64,000 nt of DNA from Paracoccaceae bacterium (GCA_019454225.1 CP075370.1:3219649-3283648), one strand, 5' to 3'; shown: positions 54,123-62,525, numbered from the stretch's first letter. Numbers and translations: made by a program. Notes: generated by a model not told the origin, from the letters alone.

Positions 54123-55001
54123 TCAGGGCGCAGCCGGGACCCGCGGTTTGAGGAAGCGCGCCCCGGTGTCGCGGCTGGCGTCGCCTGCCCCCAGCCGGCG
54201 CGCCTGCGGCACCGAAGCCGGCGTTGCCGGGGCGGCGGCGACACCGGGGCGCAGCGTGCGGTTGGCGGCCAGCATCGGCTTCAGGATCGCCACGGCGGCG
54301 GGCAGGTCGGGCCCCCAGGCCAGCCGGTCGGGCCCGCCCGCCTCGGCCCCGGCCGAGATGATCGAGACGATGCGCATCCTGCCGGACCCGGCCTCGGGCG
54401 TCCGCTGGAACACCGGCGCGCCCGACGAGCCGAAGGTCACGTCGCAGTCGAATGCCATCAGCCCCGGTTCCCGCCCCTGCACCCGGCAGACACGCTCGCG
54501 CGACATCACCTCGGACCGACCCCGCGCATAGGACAGCACCGACACCTCGTCACCCGGCGCGGGCGTGTCGATGCGGAAGGGCGACGCGATGGCGGTCGAG
54601 ATCGGCTGATCCAGCCGCATGAGCGCGATGTCGTGGCGGATGCTGTTGGTATCGGGGCGTTCGTTCGGCACATAGCCGGGAAGGGCCGCGGCCGCCACCA
54701 CGCGGGCCTGCGCAAGCGCCGTGCCGTTGGTCAGGGCGGCGCGGAAGGTGATGCTGGCGGGATCGCGCGGGCGGCCGGCATCGAACAGGCAATGCGCCGC
54801 GGTCAGCACGAGGTCGGGCGCGATCAGCGCGCCGGTGCAGAACGCCCCCTGCATGCCCGGGGCGGGCGCCATGTCGACACGGCCGACGGCCTCCCAACCG
54901 CGCAGGGCGTCGCGGGTGTCGAGCGCGCGCGCCCCGCCCGATTGTGCATGGGCGGCGGGGGCAAGAAGGATCAGGGCGAGGGCTGCAAGCGTGCGGAACA
55001 T
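54123..55001 (-). CDS. Exported trypsin-like serine peptidase (P1)
   Basis: 292 residues with signal peptide (1-19, AHAQ) and chymotrypsin fold. Complete triad: H70 in LTAAHC, D124 in IRHDIALMRL, S193 in FGSSGAP (the usual GDSGGP with D to S). A pro/Ala-rich tail follows the fold and ends ARFLKPRVPAAP. Paralogue of the protein at 56579 (shared RGWxAVGR and FCTGALIAPxLVLTAAHCLFD). Last gene of a five-gene operon, eight bases after P2. Periplasmic or secreted; targets unknown. Confidence 0.92.
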   Translation of the reverse strand: MFRTLAALALILLAPAAHAQSGGARALDTRDALRGWEAVGRVDMAPAPGMQGAFCTGALIAPDLVLTAAHCLFDAGRPRDPASITFRAALTNGTALAQARVVAAAALPGYVPNERPDTNSIRHDIALMRLDQPISTAIASPFRIDTPAPGDEVSVLSYARGRSEVMSRERVCRVQGREPGLMAFDCDVTFGSSGAPVFQRTPEAGSGRMRIVSIISAGAEAGGPDRLAWGPDLPAAVAILKPMLAANRTLRPGVAAAPATPASVPQARRLGAGDASRDTGARFLKPRVPAAP

Positions 55002-55009
55002 GGGATGCC

Positions 55010-55597
55010 TCAGGGTCGGGTGATGCCGAGACGGCCGGGAAGTTCGTGGGATGCGCGGGCCGCGCCACCGCGCAGGACGCGCGGCGGGTCGCGCCCGGCG
55101 GCAAGCGCGCGCAGGTCCGTCAGGGTGCGGCGCAGCGGCAGGGTTTCGACATGGGCGCCATGCCGCGCCCCGCCCCGCGGCAGGACATGCACCATCATAT
55201 AGTCGCGCCCCGTCGCGGCGGCGCGCAGCCCGACAGGCCGCGCGGCAACCGGATCGACCGGAGCCGCCAGAACCAGCAGCGCCGCGTCCACATCCTGCCC
55301 GTCACGAAACCGCACCGCGGCGTCGAAGGCGGGATGCAGGATCAGCCTTGCGCCCCGTGTCGCCCCGGTGCCTGCACCGGGACGGAAGGCCAGGCGCGTG
55401 GCCTCGGCCGGGCCGCCGAACGGGCCACGCAGGCAGGCGGCCTGCGCCAGTACCTGATCGGGCGCGACAAGGACGCCCGTGCAGGGGCCCCAGGGTCCGC
55501 CAAGGATTTGCCCCACCGATGCCGGAACAGGCCGGTCCGCCGCCACCGGGACGGGCGCAAGCGCCAGGCACAAAGCCAGGGCCCGCGCCGGGTTCAC
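55010..55597 (-). CDS. Protease-like protein lacking catalytic residues (P2)
   Basis: 195 residues with a signal peptide (ALALCLALAPVPVAADRP) and the first barrel of the trypsin fold: GPCTGVLVAPDQVLAQAACL aligns with FCTGALIAPDLVLTAAHCL of its neighbour, placing A54 where the catalytic His should be. An aspartate is kept in VDAALLVL but no GxSG motif is found and the chain ends about 80-100 residues early. GTG 55597 is used; it overlaps the stop of the preceding gene (GTGA) and has AGGG 6 bases upstream. Likely a catalytically dead paralogue. Confidence 0.78.
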   Translation of the reverse strand: MNPARALALCLALAPVPVAADRPVPASVGQILGGPWGPCTGVLVAPDQVLAQAACLRGPFGGPAEATRLAFRPGAGTGATRGARLILHPAFDAAVRFRDGQDVDAALLVLAAPVDPVAARPVGLRAAATGRDYMMVHVLPRGGARHGAHVETLPLRRTLTDLRALAAGRDPPRVLRGGAARASHELPGRLGITRP

Positions 55598-56037
55598 CGG
55601 TCGACCCTGACGAACTTGGCGTCGGGGGCCTTGCCGCTGCGGCGCTTCGTGGCGATCTGCGGCAGCGCGCGTGCCAGGTCGGACGGCGTGGTGGCGGCCG
55701 CGAGATTGCGGCGGCATTCGGATTCGCCCATCTGCCCGCCCGCAGCGATGTTGCGGCAGATGTCGGACATCATGCGCAGCACATCGTCCGGGGAGGGTGC
55801 CCCGCCCGGCGGCATCCCGACCATGCCCTGCGGCACGCCGGCCGTTCCCTGCGCCTGGGCAAGCGCGCGCAGCACCCCCGCGTATCCGTCGCCCACCGGC
55901 GTTCCCGGCATCGCCCGGGTCGCAGGGGCAGCCGCGAACGGGGTCGGGGCCGCCCCCCCGGACAGCCGGGGCAGCCACAGCGGGGCCGTCATCATCACCA
56001 GCCCCAGGGTCAGCCCGATTGCAGCCATGCCGCGCAT
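55594..56037 (-). CDS. Small membrane-anchored protein of protease operon (S1)
   Basis: 147 residues, unknown function. One N-terminal hydrophobic segment (about 4-22, LTLGLVMMTAPLWLP) that acts as signal anchor or signal peptide, a Pro/Ala-rich linker, then a soluble part with a cysteine pair (SDICRNI and SECRRN) and a basic end AKFVRVDR. Paralogue of the gene at 56098 (same anchor pattern MVT-SPFWLPQ and a like C-terminus AKRVQVAP). Translationally coupled to P2. Confidence 0.75.
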   Translation of the reverse strand: MRGMAAIGLTLGLVMMTAPLWLPRLSGGAAPTPFAAAPATRAMPGTPVGDGYAGVLRALAQAQGTAGVPQGMVGMPPGGAPSPDDVLRMMSDICRNIAAGGQMGESECRRNLAAATTPSDLARALPQIATKRRSGKAPDAKFVRVDR

Positions 56038-56097
56038 CTTTTTCCCGCTCCGATCAAGAGGTGATGAACACGGAAGGCATCCGGAACCGCGCGGCGG

Positions 56098-56568
56098 TCA
56101 TGGCGCCACCTGCACGCGTTTCGCATCCGGTTGCCCGATCACGGGGCCGCGGTTTCCGTCGGCCGCGGTCTCGAAACGGAGAGGTGCCGCATCGGCGTTC
56201 TGCCGCGGGAAGCGCCGGTGCTCCGGCATGACCTGCGCCATGCAGGCGGCACCGGAGGTATGGCCAAGCGTTCCTGCGGTGACCGCCCGGCACAGGATCG
56301 ACACGTCGTGTGCGACGGGGGCCAGCGCCGCGCGGGGCAGACGCCCCGGGGGGGTGGCGGAAGGCATGCCGGTGCCGCCGAAGAACGCCCACACCAATTG
56401 CAGCACCGCTTCGATAGGCGACGGCGCCTGCGCCACGACCTTGCCGCCGGGCATCCGCGCCTGCGCGGCGCCGGAACCCCGCATACCCGGATCGACCTGC
56501 GGCAGCCAGAACGGCGATGTGACCATCCCGAAACCCGCCACCATGGCAAGGACCGACAGGATGCGCAT
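56098..56568 (-). CDS. Small membrane-anchored protein of protease operon (S2)
   Basis: 156 residues, unknown. N-terminal hydrophobic segment (MRILSVLAMVAGFGMVTSPF), a linker rich in G and P, then a part with two cysteines (SILCRAV, AACMAQV) spaced as in S1, and the end AKRVQVAP. The likeness to S1 in anchor, cysteine spacing and tail indicates duplication. Ten bases after P3 and 60 bases before S1, all one strand. Confidence 0.75.
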   Translation of the reverse strand: MRILSVLAMVAGFGMVTSPFWLPQVDPGMRGSGAAQARMPGGKVVAQAPSPIEAVLQLVWAFFGGTGMPSATPPGRLPRAALAPVAHDVSILCRAVTAGTLGHTSGAACMAQVMPEHRRFPRQNADAAPLRFETAADGNRGPVIGQPDAKRVQVAP

Positions 56569-56578
56569 CAGAAGCCCC

Positions 56579-57394
56579 TCATGGTTTCAGGAACTTGGCT
56601 GTTTCCTTGGCCGATCCCGCGGCACCGCTCGCCGCGGCGCCGGGCCGCTGGAAGGTGGCACTGACCTGGTGCAACTCGGTCAGCAAGGCATCGAGCGGCG
56701 CATCGAGCGTCGTCCCGAGCGCAACCTGGCGGCCCTCGTAGTCCGCCTTGGCCGACACGACCGAGACCATGCGCGCCACGCCGTCGCGAATGGCAAAGAT
56801 CGGCGCGCCGGACGATCCGAAATCGACGTCGCAGGACAGCACCAGAACGCCGGTCTGTCGAGCGAGGACGTGGCACACCTCCTGCAGCGCGGGGGCCTCG
56901 GACCGGTCCTGCGCATAGCTGACCACACCGACCTCGTCGCCCCGGGCGGGGCGGGCATCGGTGTCGAACGGCAGGATCGACGGCAGGCGGATCGGTTGGT
57001 CCAGTTCGATCACCGCAAGGTCAAAGGCCACGCGGCCCAGCTTCTCGTGTCCGCCATAGACGTATTCGGGATGCGCCACCGCGTGCTTGACCCCGCGATA
57101 GGCGGCCGCGCGTCCGTTGCGCCATCCGGCGCGAAACTCGATCTGGCCGGGTGCGATGCGGGCGCCGGTATCCTTGTCGAACAGGCAGTGCGCCGCGGTC
57201 AGCACCAGATGCGGCGCGATCAGCGCGCCGGTGCAGAACCCCCGGCGGCCAAGGTCCAGCCGTCCGACGGCATCCCAGCCACGGATGTCGTTGCCGGTGT
57301 CCAGCCGCTTCAGGGGTCCGTTCTGGGCCGCCGCCGCACCAAGTGTCAGCACAAGGGCAAGCACGGCAGACAGGGTGCGGGCGACGAAAGGCAT
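56579..57394 (-). CDS. Exported trypsin-like serine peptidase (P3)
   Basis: 271 residues with signal peptide (about 1-24, AAAAQ). Triad H69 in LTAAHC, D125 in VAFDLAVIEL, S195 in FGSSGAP. Paired cysteines (SCDVDF, EVCHVL) suit periplasmic disulfides. C-terminal tail past the fold ends ETAKFLKP, close to the RFLKP of P1. First gene of the operon P3-S2-S1-P2-P1. ATG 57394 with GGAG at 6 bases is preferred to GTG 57412. Confidence 0.92.
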   Translation of the reverse strand: MPFVARTLSAVLALVLTLGAAAAQNGPLKRLDTGNDIRGWDAVGRLDLGRRGFCTGALIAPHLVLTAAHCLFDKDTGARIAPGQIEFRAGWRNGRAAAYRGVKHAVAHPEYVYGGHEKLGRVAFDLAVIELDQPIRLPSILPFDTDARPARGDEVGVVSYAQDRSEAPALQEVCHVLARQTGVLVLSCDVDFGSSGAPIFAIRDGVARMVSVVSAKADYEGRQVALGTTLDAPLDALLTELHQVSATFQRPGAAASGAAGSAKETAKFLKP

Positions 57395-57487
57395 GGCTTC
57401 TCCGGTGTTCACGCGCCGGTTACCGCCTTGCTGCGGCGAAATTAAGGCTGTTCGCGCAGAGATTGAACGGGCCGGCCGGGCAAAGGG

Positions 57488-58777
57488 TCATTCGCCGCGC
57501 AGGGCGCGCGGCACCGGGCCGCCGGTCGCCCAGTCGAGCAGTTCGACCGTGTGGACCACCGGCACCTCGGTTCCCGAACCGATCTGCATCATGCAGCCGA
57601 TGTTGCCCGCGGCGATCACCTGCGGCGCCCGGGCCTCGAGCGTCGCCACCTTGCGGGCCTTCAGCTGGGCGGAAATCTGCGGCTGCAACAGGTTGTAGGT
57701 GCCCGCAGAACCGCAGCACAGGTGGCTGTCGGCAGGTTCGGTCACCTCGAACCCGGCGCGTTTCAGCAGGTCCTTGGGCAGGGACTTGATCTGCTGGCCG
57801 TGCTGCAGCGAGCAGGCCGCGTGATAGGCCACGCGCATGCCCCGCGGCGCAGCCTGCGGCAGGCCAAGGCGGGTGACGATCTCGGACACATCCACCGCCA
57901 GATGGGCCACCTCGGCCGCCTGTGCCGCGAGCGGATCGTTGCGGAACATGTGGCCATAGTCCTTGACGGTGGTGCCGCAGCCCGAGGTGTTGATGACGAT
58001 CGCGTCAAGCCCGCCCCCGGCCTTTTCCGCCAGGAAGGCCCGGATGTTGGCGGCCGCGCTCGCGTGCGACAGGTCCTCCTTGCCCATGTGGTGGGTCAGT
58101 GCGCCGCAACAACCTGCGCCGCGCGCGATCACCACCTCAGCGCCGAGCCGGGTCAAGAGCCGGATGGTCGCGTCGTTGATGTCGGTGTTCAGCGCCCGCT
58201 GCGCGCAGCCGGTCATCAGCGCCACGCGCATCCGGCGCGCCCCCGCCGCCGGAAAGACCTGCGGATCGTCGTTGCGGCTGACCGGCGGAATCGGCACGGA
58301 CGCCATGTCGAGCATGGCGCGCAGGCGCGCATCGGGAACCAGCCGGCGGAACGGCCGCGCGATCTTGGCCCCCAGCATCGCCAGGCGGAACCTGGTGGGA
58401 TAGGGAATGATCCGCGCCAGCACCGCGCGCAGCATCCGGTCCATGAAGGGGCGGCGGTGGGTGCGTTCGATGTAGCTGCGCGCATGATCCACGAGATGCA
58501 TGTAATGCACCCCCGAAGGGCAGGTCGTCATGCAGGCCAGGCAGGACAGGCAGCGGTCGATGTGGCGCACCGTCCTTTCGTCGGCGGGCCGCCCGCTTTC
58601 CAGCATGTCCTTGATCAGGTAGATGCGGCCGCGCGGGCTGTCCAGTTCGTCACCCAGCACCTGATAGGTCGGGCAGGTCGCGGTGCAGAACCCGCAATGG
58701 ACGCAGCTGCGCAGGATCTCGTTCGCGCGGGCGGTCCCGGGATCGCGCAGCTGCTCGGGCGTGAAGGTGGTCTGCAT
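57488..58777 (-). CDS. glcF: Glycolate oxidase iron-sulfur subunit
   Basis: 429 residues. Two [4Fe-4S] ferredoxin motifs, CVHCGFCTATCP near residue 25 and CLSCLACMTTCP near residue 76, then two CCG domains (GAGCCGALTHHMG and HLCCGSAGTYN). It passes electrons from glycolate oxidation to the membrane quinone pool. Starts overlapping (TGATG) the stop of the small membrane-protein gene, so the operon glcD-glcE-orf-glcF is tightly coupled. Confidence 0.96.
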   Translation of the reverse strand: MQTTFTPEQLRDPGTARANEILRSCVHCGFCTATCPTYQVLGDELDSPRGRIYLIKDMLESGRPADERTVRHIDRCLSCLACMTTCPSGVHYMHLVDHARSYIERTHRRPFMDRMLRAVLARIIPYPTRFRLAMLGAKIARPFRRLVPDARLRAMLDMASVPIPPVSRNDDPQVFPAAGARRMRVALMTGCAQRALNTDINDATIRLLTRLGAEVVIARGAGCCGALTHHMGKEDLSHASAAANIRAFLAEKAGGGLDAIVINTSGCGTTVKDYGHMFRNDPLAAQAAEVAHLAVDVSEIVTRLGLPQAAPRGMRVAYHAACSLQHGQQIKSLPKDLLKRAGFEVTEPADSHLCCGSAGTYNLLQPQISAQLKARKVATLEARAPQVIAAGNIGCMMQIGSGTEVPVVHTVELLDWATGGPVPRALRGE

Positions 58778-59106
58778 CAGGACAATCCCAGGTAAACGGC
58801 GGTGGTGATCACGGCCCCCAGCAGGCAGAGCGTCACGACAAGCGGATAGGGCACCACGGCCCCGCCCGGCAGGCGGACCAGGCGCAGCGCCTGCACGAAA
58901 CCGCCAAGCGCCACCGCGCCGCCGAACAGCCAGCGCAGCAGCGTCCCGAAGCCCGCGCCATCCTCGGGCGCCACCAGCGGGGCGAGGATCGCGACCGCCA
59001 GCGCCGCCACGCCCACGCCGACCAGCGCCGGACGACCCGCAGGCAGCATCACCAGCGACAGGAACGTGACGACCGGCAGCACAAGGAAGACGACGACGGC
59101 CGCCAT
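58777..59106 (-). CDS. Four-helix membrane protein embedded in glc operon
   Basis: 109 residues, nearly all hydrophobic: segments about 1-22, 27-46, 56-76 and 85-107, with little loop. No family recognised. It starts on the TGA of glcE (TGATG) and its own TGA overlaps the ATG of glcF, so it is translated in strict step with the glycolate oxidase subunits. It may anchor GlcDEF to the membrane or carry quinone contacts, but this is inference. Confidence 0.82.
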   Translation of the reverse strand: MAAVVVFLVLPVVTFLSLVMLPAGRPALVGVGVAALAVAILAPLVAPEDGAGFGTLLRWLFGGAVALGGFVQALRLVRLPGGAVVPYPLVVTLCLLGAVITTAVYLGLS

Positions 59107-60224
59107 CACGCGGCACCCGCGAACAGGCCGCGCGGATCGAACTGGCGGCGCAGACCCGCAACAAGGGCACCGACAGCAGGCTGCTCGGGATGCAGGGCCG
59201 GCACGTCGTCCATCCCCGGGGCCGCGCGCACCAGCGTCGCATGGCCCCCGAGCGGCGCCACCGCACCGCGCACCGCGGCCGCCCCGCCGTCACCCGTGCC
59301 CGGCATCAGCAGCCAGATCAGGCCCCCGCCCCAGTCCAGCAATGCCGGAACATCCGCCCCTTTGCGCAGACCCGCCAGAAACCCGGGTGCATCCGAGGGT
59401 TTGAGGTGGACGCGCCAGACCGCCCCCGTCACCCCTGCGAAGGGCAGCACGTCGCGCACCTCGCGCCACATCCTGGCCGAGGCATCGCCGGTCACGGTTT
59501 CCCACCCCGGCCCGAGCAGGGCCAGCAGCGCCCCGCCGCGATACCCGACCGACCCCGCCAACCCCTCGATCCGGATCCGCGTCTCGGCGCTGCCCGCGTC
59601 CAGATGCGCGGCACCCGTCACCTCGAAGGGCGAGGACAGTGCCCTTGCAAGGGCCGCCACCGCAGCCTGCACCGGCAAGCCGCGCGCCACCAGCGTGGCC
59701 TGCGTCTCGGGCGCCGGCAGCACCTTGAGCGCCACCTCGGTCAGCACCCCAAGCATCCCGCGCGACCCCGCCATCAGGCGCGCAAGGTCATAGCCTGTGA
59801 CGTTCTTCATCACCCTGCCGCCGTTCTTGATCACCGATCCGCGCCCGTCGACAAAACGCACGCCCAGCAGGAAATCGCGCGCGGCCCCGGCCTGCACGCG
59901 GCGGGGGCCGCTGGCATTGGCCGCGATCACGCCGCCCACCGTCGATTGCCCGGCGGTACCCAGAAGCGCCCGCATGTCCGGCACCTCGAACGCCAGCCGC
60001 TGCCCCTCGCCACCCAGGATCATCTCGAGGTCGGCAACCGGCGTGCCCGCCCGCGCCACCAGCGTCAGCGCACCGGGTTCATAGAGCACAAGACCGGTGA
60101 TTCCACCCGTCTCCAGCACCTCGCCCGATGCCGCCGCGCTGCGCGTGCTACCGCCGCGCACCGCAAGGGGGCCGTTCGCGCCGCGCAGGATTTCCGCCAG
60201 CTCTGTCTCATCCGATGGCCGCAT
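59106..60224 (-). CDS. glcE: Glycolate oxidase FAD-binding subunit
   Basis: 372 residues. FAD-binding PCMH fold with PLAVRGGSTRS at the start, AGQSTVGGVIAANASGPRR and VKNGGRVMKNVTGYDLARLM, typical of GlcE. It pairs with GlcD, the larger flavin subunit, in oxidising glycolate to glyoxylate. Start ATG 60224 is chosen with GGGGCAGGGG in front; ATG 60239 is the alternative (five more residues). Overlaps the following membrane-protein gene. Confidence 0.95.
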   Translation of the reverse strand: MRPSDETELAEILRGANGPLAVRGGSTRSAAASGEVLETGGITGLVLYEPGALTLVARAGTPVADLEMILGGEGQRLAFEVPDMRALLGTAGQSTVGGVIAANASGPRRVQAGAARDFLLGVRFVDGRGSVIKNGGRVMKNVTGYDLARLMAGSRGMLGVLTEVALKVLPAPETQATLVARGLPVQAAVAALARALSSPFEVTGAAHLDAGSAETRIRIEGLAGSVGYRGGALLALLGPGWETVTGDASARMWREVRDVLPFAGVTGAVWRVHLKPSDAPGFLAGLRKGADVPALLDWGGGLIWLLMPGTGDGGAAAVRGAVAPLGGHATLVRAAPGMDDVPALHPEQPAVGALVAGLRRQFDPRGLFAGAA

Positions 60225-60279
60225 CCCCTGCCCCTTCATCTTGGTCCGCGCATCCGCCGGTCCGCCATGCCGCACCGCG

Positions 60280-61713
60280 TCAGGCAGCGCGGCGCGTCGC
60301 GCTGACATGCAGGGGAAACACCTTGGCCGGGTTCAGCAGCCATTTCGGATCGAACACGTCCTTCACCCGCATCTGCGCCTCCAGATCCTCGGGGGCGAAC
60401 TGCACCGTCATCAGGTCGCGCTTCTCGATCCCGACGCCGTGTTCACCGGTCAGGCAGCCCCCGACCTCGACGCAAAGCGTCAGGATCGCCGCACCGAATG
60501 CCTCGCATTTCTCCAGATCGCCGGGCTTGTTGGCGTCGAACAGGATCAGCGGATGCATGTTGCCGTCACCCGCGTGGAACACGTTGGCGACATCCAGCCC
60601 GAAATCGCGGCTCATCTCGCCGATGCGGCGCAGCACCAGCGGCAGGGCCGAGACCGGGATCGTGCCGTCAAGGCACATGTAGTCATTGATCTGCCCCATC
60701 GCGCCGAACGCCGACTTGCGCCCGAGCCAGATCTTCTTCGACTCGTCCTCGCTGGTGCTTTCGCGCAGGGCGACCGGATCGTGGCGGCGGGCGATGGCCA
60801 GGATGCGCGACAGCTGTTCGTCGATCTCGGCGGCGCTGCCCTCGACCTCGACGATCAGCAACGCCTCGCAATCGGGGTATCCGGCATGGGCGAAATCCTC
60901 GCAGGCGCGGATGCAGGGGCGATCCATGAACTCGATGGCCACGGGCAGGATGCCCGCCCGGATGATGTCGGCCACGCAGGCGCCCGCCACCTCGTTGGAC
61001 TCAAAGCCCATCAGCACCGGCCGCGCGCCCTCGGGCCTGGGCAGGATGCGCAGGACCGCCTCGGTCACGACGCCAAGCTGCCCCTCCGACCCGCAGACCA
61101 CGCCCAGCAGGTCAAGCCCCGGCGCGTCCATCCAGGGACCGCCCAGATCGATCACCGTGCCATCCATCAGCACCATGCGGACGCCCAGCAGGTTGTTGGT
61201 GGTGACCCCGTATTTCAGGCAATGCGCGCCGCCCGAGTTCATCGCGATGTTGCCCGCGATGGCGCAGGCAAGCTGGCTGGAGGGGTCGGGGGCGTAGAAG
61301 AAGCCGTCGGCCTCGACCGCGCCGGTCACGCTGAGGTTCGTGCGCCCCGACTGGACGCGCACGAAGCGGTTGTCATAGTCGGTTTCCAGCACCGCATTCA
61401 TCCGCGCAACCCCGAGGATCACGCTGTCGCCGGTGGGCATGGCACCGCCCGCAAGGCTGGTGCCCGACCCGCGCGGCACCACCGGCACGCCCTGCGCGTG
61501 GCAGAACCGCAGCACCGCCGCCACCTCCTCGGTCGTGCGCGGCAGCACGGCGGCAAGCGGCGGGCAGCGGTAGGCGGTCAGCGCATCGCATTCATAGGCC
61601 CGCAGCTCATGCAGGTCGGCGATCACGGCATCGGCGGGCAAGATGGACATAAGCCCCTGAATGATCAGGGTTCTGTTGGCCATGACGCGGGCGTCGGCGG
61701 GGGGTAGTTCCAT
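60280..61713 (-). CDS. glcD: Glycolate oxidase subunit, FAD-linked
   Basis: 477 residues. FAD_binding_4 domain (VPRGSGTSLAGGA, AGNIAMNSGGAHCLKYGVTT) and the FAD-oxidase C-terminal domain with VFHAGDGNMHPLI and the GCLTGEHGVGIEK histidine motif of GlcD/LDH-type enzymes. First gene of the glc operon; GGAGG precedes ATG 61713. Expression is likely under the operator at 61735-61757. Supplies glyoxylate from photorespiratory or external glycolate. Confidence 0.96.
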   Translation of the reverse strand: MELPPADARVMANRTLIIQGLMSILPADAVIADLHELRAYECDALTAYRCPPLAAVLPRTTEEVAAVLRFCHAQGVPVVPRGSGTSLAGGAMPTGDSVILGVARMNAVLETDYDNRFVRVQSGRTNLSVTGAVEADGFFYAPDPSSQLACAIAGNIAMNSGGAHCLKYGVTTNNLLGVRMVLMDGTVIDLGGPWMDAPGLDLLGVVCGSEGQLGVVTEAVLRILPRPEGARPVLMGFESNEVAGACVADIIRAGILPVAIEFMDRPCIRACEDFAHAGYPDCEALLIVEVEGSAAEIDEQLSRILAIARRHDPVALRESTSEDESKKIWLGRKSAFGAMGQINDYMCLDGTIPVSALPLVLRRIGEMSRDFGLDVANVFHAGDGNMHPLILFDANKPGDLEKCEAFGAAILTLCVEVGGCLTGEHGVGIEKRDLMTVQFAPEDLEAQMRVKDVFDPKWLLNPAKVFPLHVSATRRAA

Positions 61714-61734
61714 GGCGTCGCCTCCGGACCCAGT

Positions 61735-61757
61735 ATTGGTAAGAAAATATAACCAAT
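61735..61757. promoter_or_regulatory. Operator candidate of glc operon (ATTGGT/ACCAAT)
   Basis: ATTGGT (61735-61740), 11 bases, ACCAAT (61752-61757). The half-sites match those of GntR/FadR-group regulators such as PdhR and GlcC (ATTGGT-N3-ACCAAT) but the gap is eight bases longer. It overlaps the -10 box of the glcD promoter. Confidence 0.5.
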
Positions 61758-61773
61758 TTGGCGCTTCTGGCAA
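61746..61773 (-). promoter_or_regulatory. Candidate glcD promoter
   Basis: On the minus strand TTGCCA (61773-61768), 16-base spacer, TATATT (61751-61746), 33 bases before glcD. The same gap must also start the divergent DUF599 gene. Confidence 0.55.
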
Positions 61774-61799
61774 GCGCCATTCTGCGGCATGGATATCGC

Positions 61800-62501
61800 A
61801 TGTTCCCGCCGATGTCCTTCCTGTCGCAGATCACCCTTGCCGAGGCGCTGGCGTCTGGCTGGATCGTGCTGGCCTGGGCGGGGATGGGGTGGCTGGTCGA
61901 GCATCCGCCGCGGCGGCGGCCGTCGGTGGCGCGGATGATGGAGGGGTATCGGCGGGCCTGGATGCGCGAGTTCGTGACGCGCAGCCCGCGCATCTTCGAT
62001 GCCAACATCATCGACAGCCTGCGGCAGGGCACGGCCTTCTTTGCCTCGGCCTGCCTGATCGCGCTTGGCGGCGGGGTCGCGCTGATCGGCAACGCCGACC
62101 GGCTGGAGACGGTGGCGGCCGACCTGACCTTGCCCGTGACCGGCATTCCGGTCGAGGCGCGGCTTGCCCTGGTGCTGCTGTTCCTGGCGGATGCACTGCT
62201 GAAATTCCTGTGGGCGAACAGGCTGTTCGGCTATTGCGCGATCCTGATGGCGGCGGTTCCGAACGACCCCTCGGACCCCCGCGCGCTGCCTGGGGCGGCG
62301 CAGGCGGCCGAAGTCAACATCACCGCCGCACGCAGTTTCAACCGGGGGCTGCGGTCGATCTATTTCGCGCTTGCGGCCCTTGCGGGGCTGGCGGGACCGG
62401 CGGCGATGGCGGTGGCCACCACGGCGGCACTGGCGATCCTGGCGCGTCGGGAATTTGCATCGGCGTCGCGCCGGGCGATCGCGGCGGGCATCCGGGACTG
62501 A
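61800..62501 (+). CDS. DUF599 family membrane protein
   Basis: 233 residues with four transmembrane segments, conserved blocks MREFVTRSPRIFDANIIDSL and KFLWANRLFGYCAILMAAVPN, and a C-terminal membrane pair ending RRAIAAGIRD. DUF599 is widespread in proteobacteria without known role. Start ATG 61800 (or 61812) rather than 61758, because the upstream one overlaps the promoter of glcD. Divergent from the glc operon. Confidence 0.88.
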   Translation: MFPPMSFLSQITLAEALASGWIVLAWAGMGWLVEHPPRRRPSVARMMEGYRRAWMREFVTRSPRIFDANIIDSLRQGTAFFASACLIALGGGVALIGNADRLETVAADLTLPVTGIPVEARLALVLLFLADALLKFLWANRLFGYCAILMAAVPNDPSDPRALPGAAQAAEVNITAARSFNRGLRSIYFALAALAGLAGPAAMAVATTAALAILARREFASASRRAIAAGIRD

Positions 62502-62525
62502 CGGGAAACCGCGTCGGTTTCCCGT
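62501..62525 (+). terminator. Hairpin after DUF599 gene
   Basis: Perfect 10-bp stem ACGGGAAACC / GGTTTCCCGT with a five-base loop, beginning at the last base of the stop codon. No T run. The loop/stem segment gcgtcggtttc recurs at 62533-62543. Confidence 0.5.
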
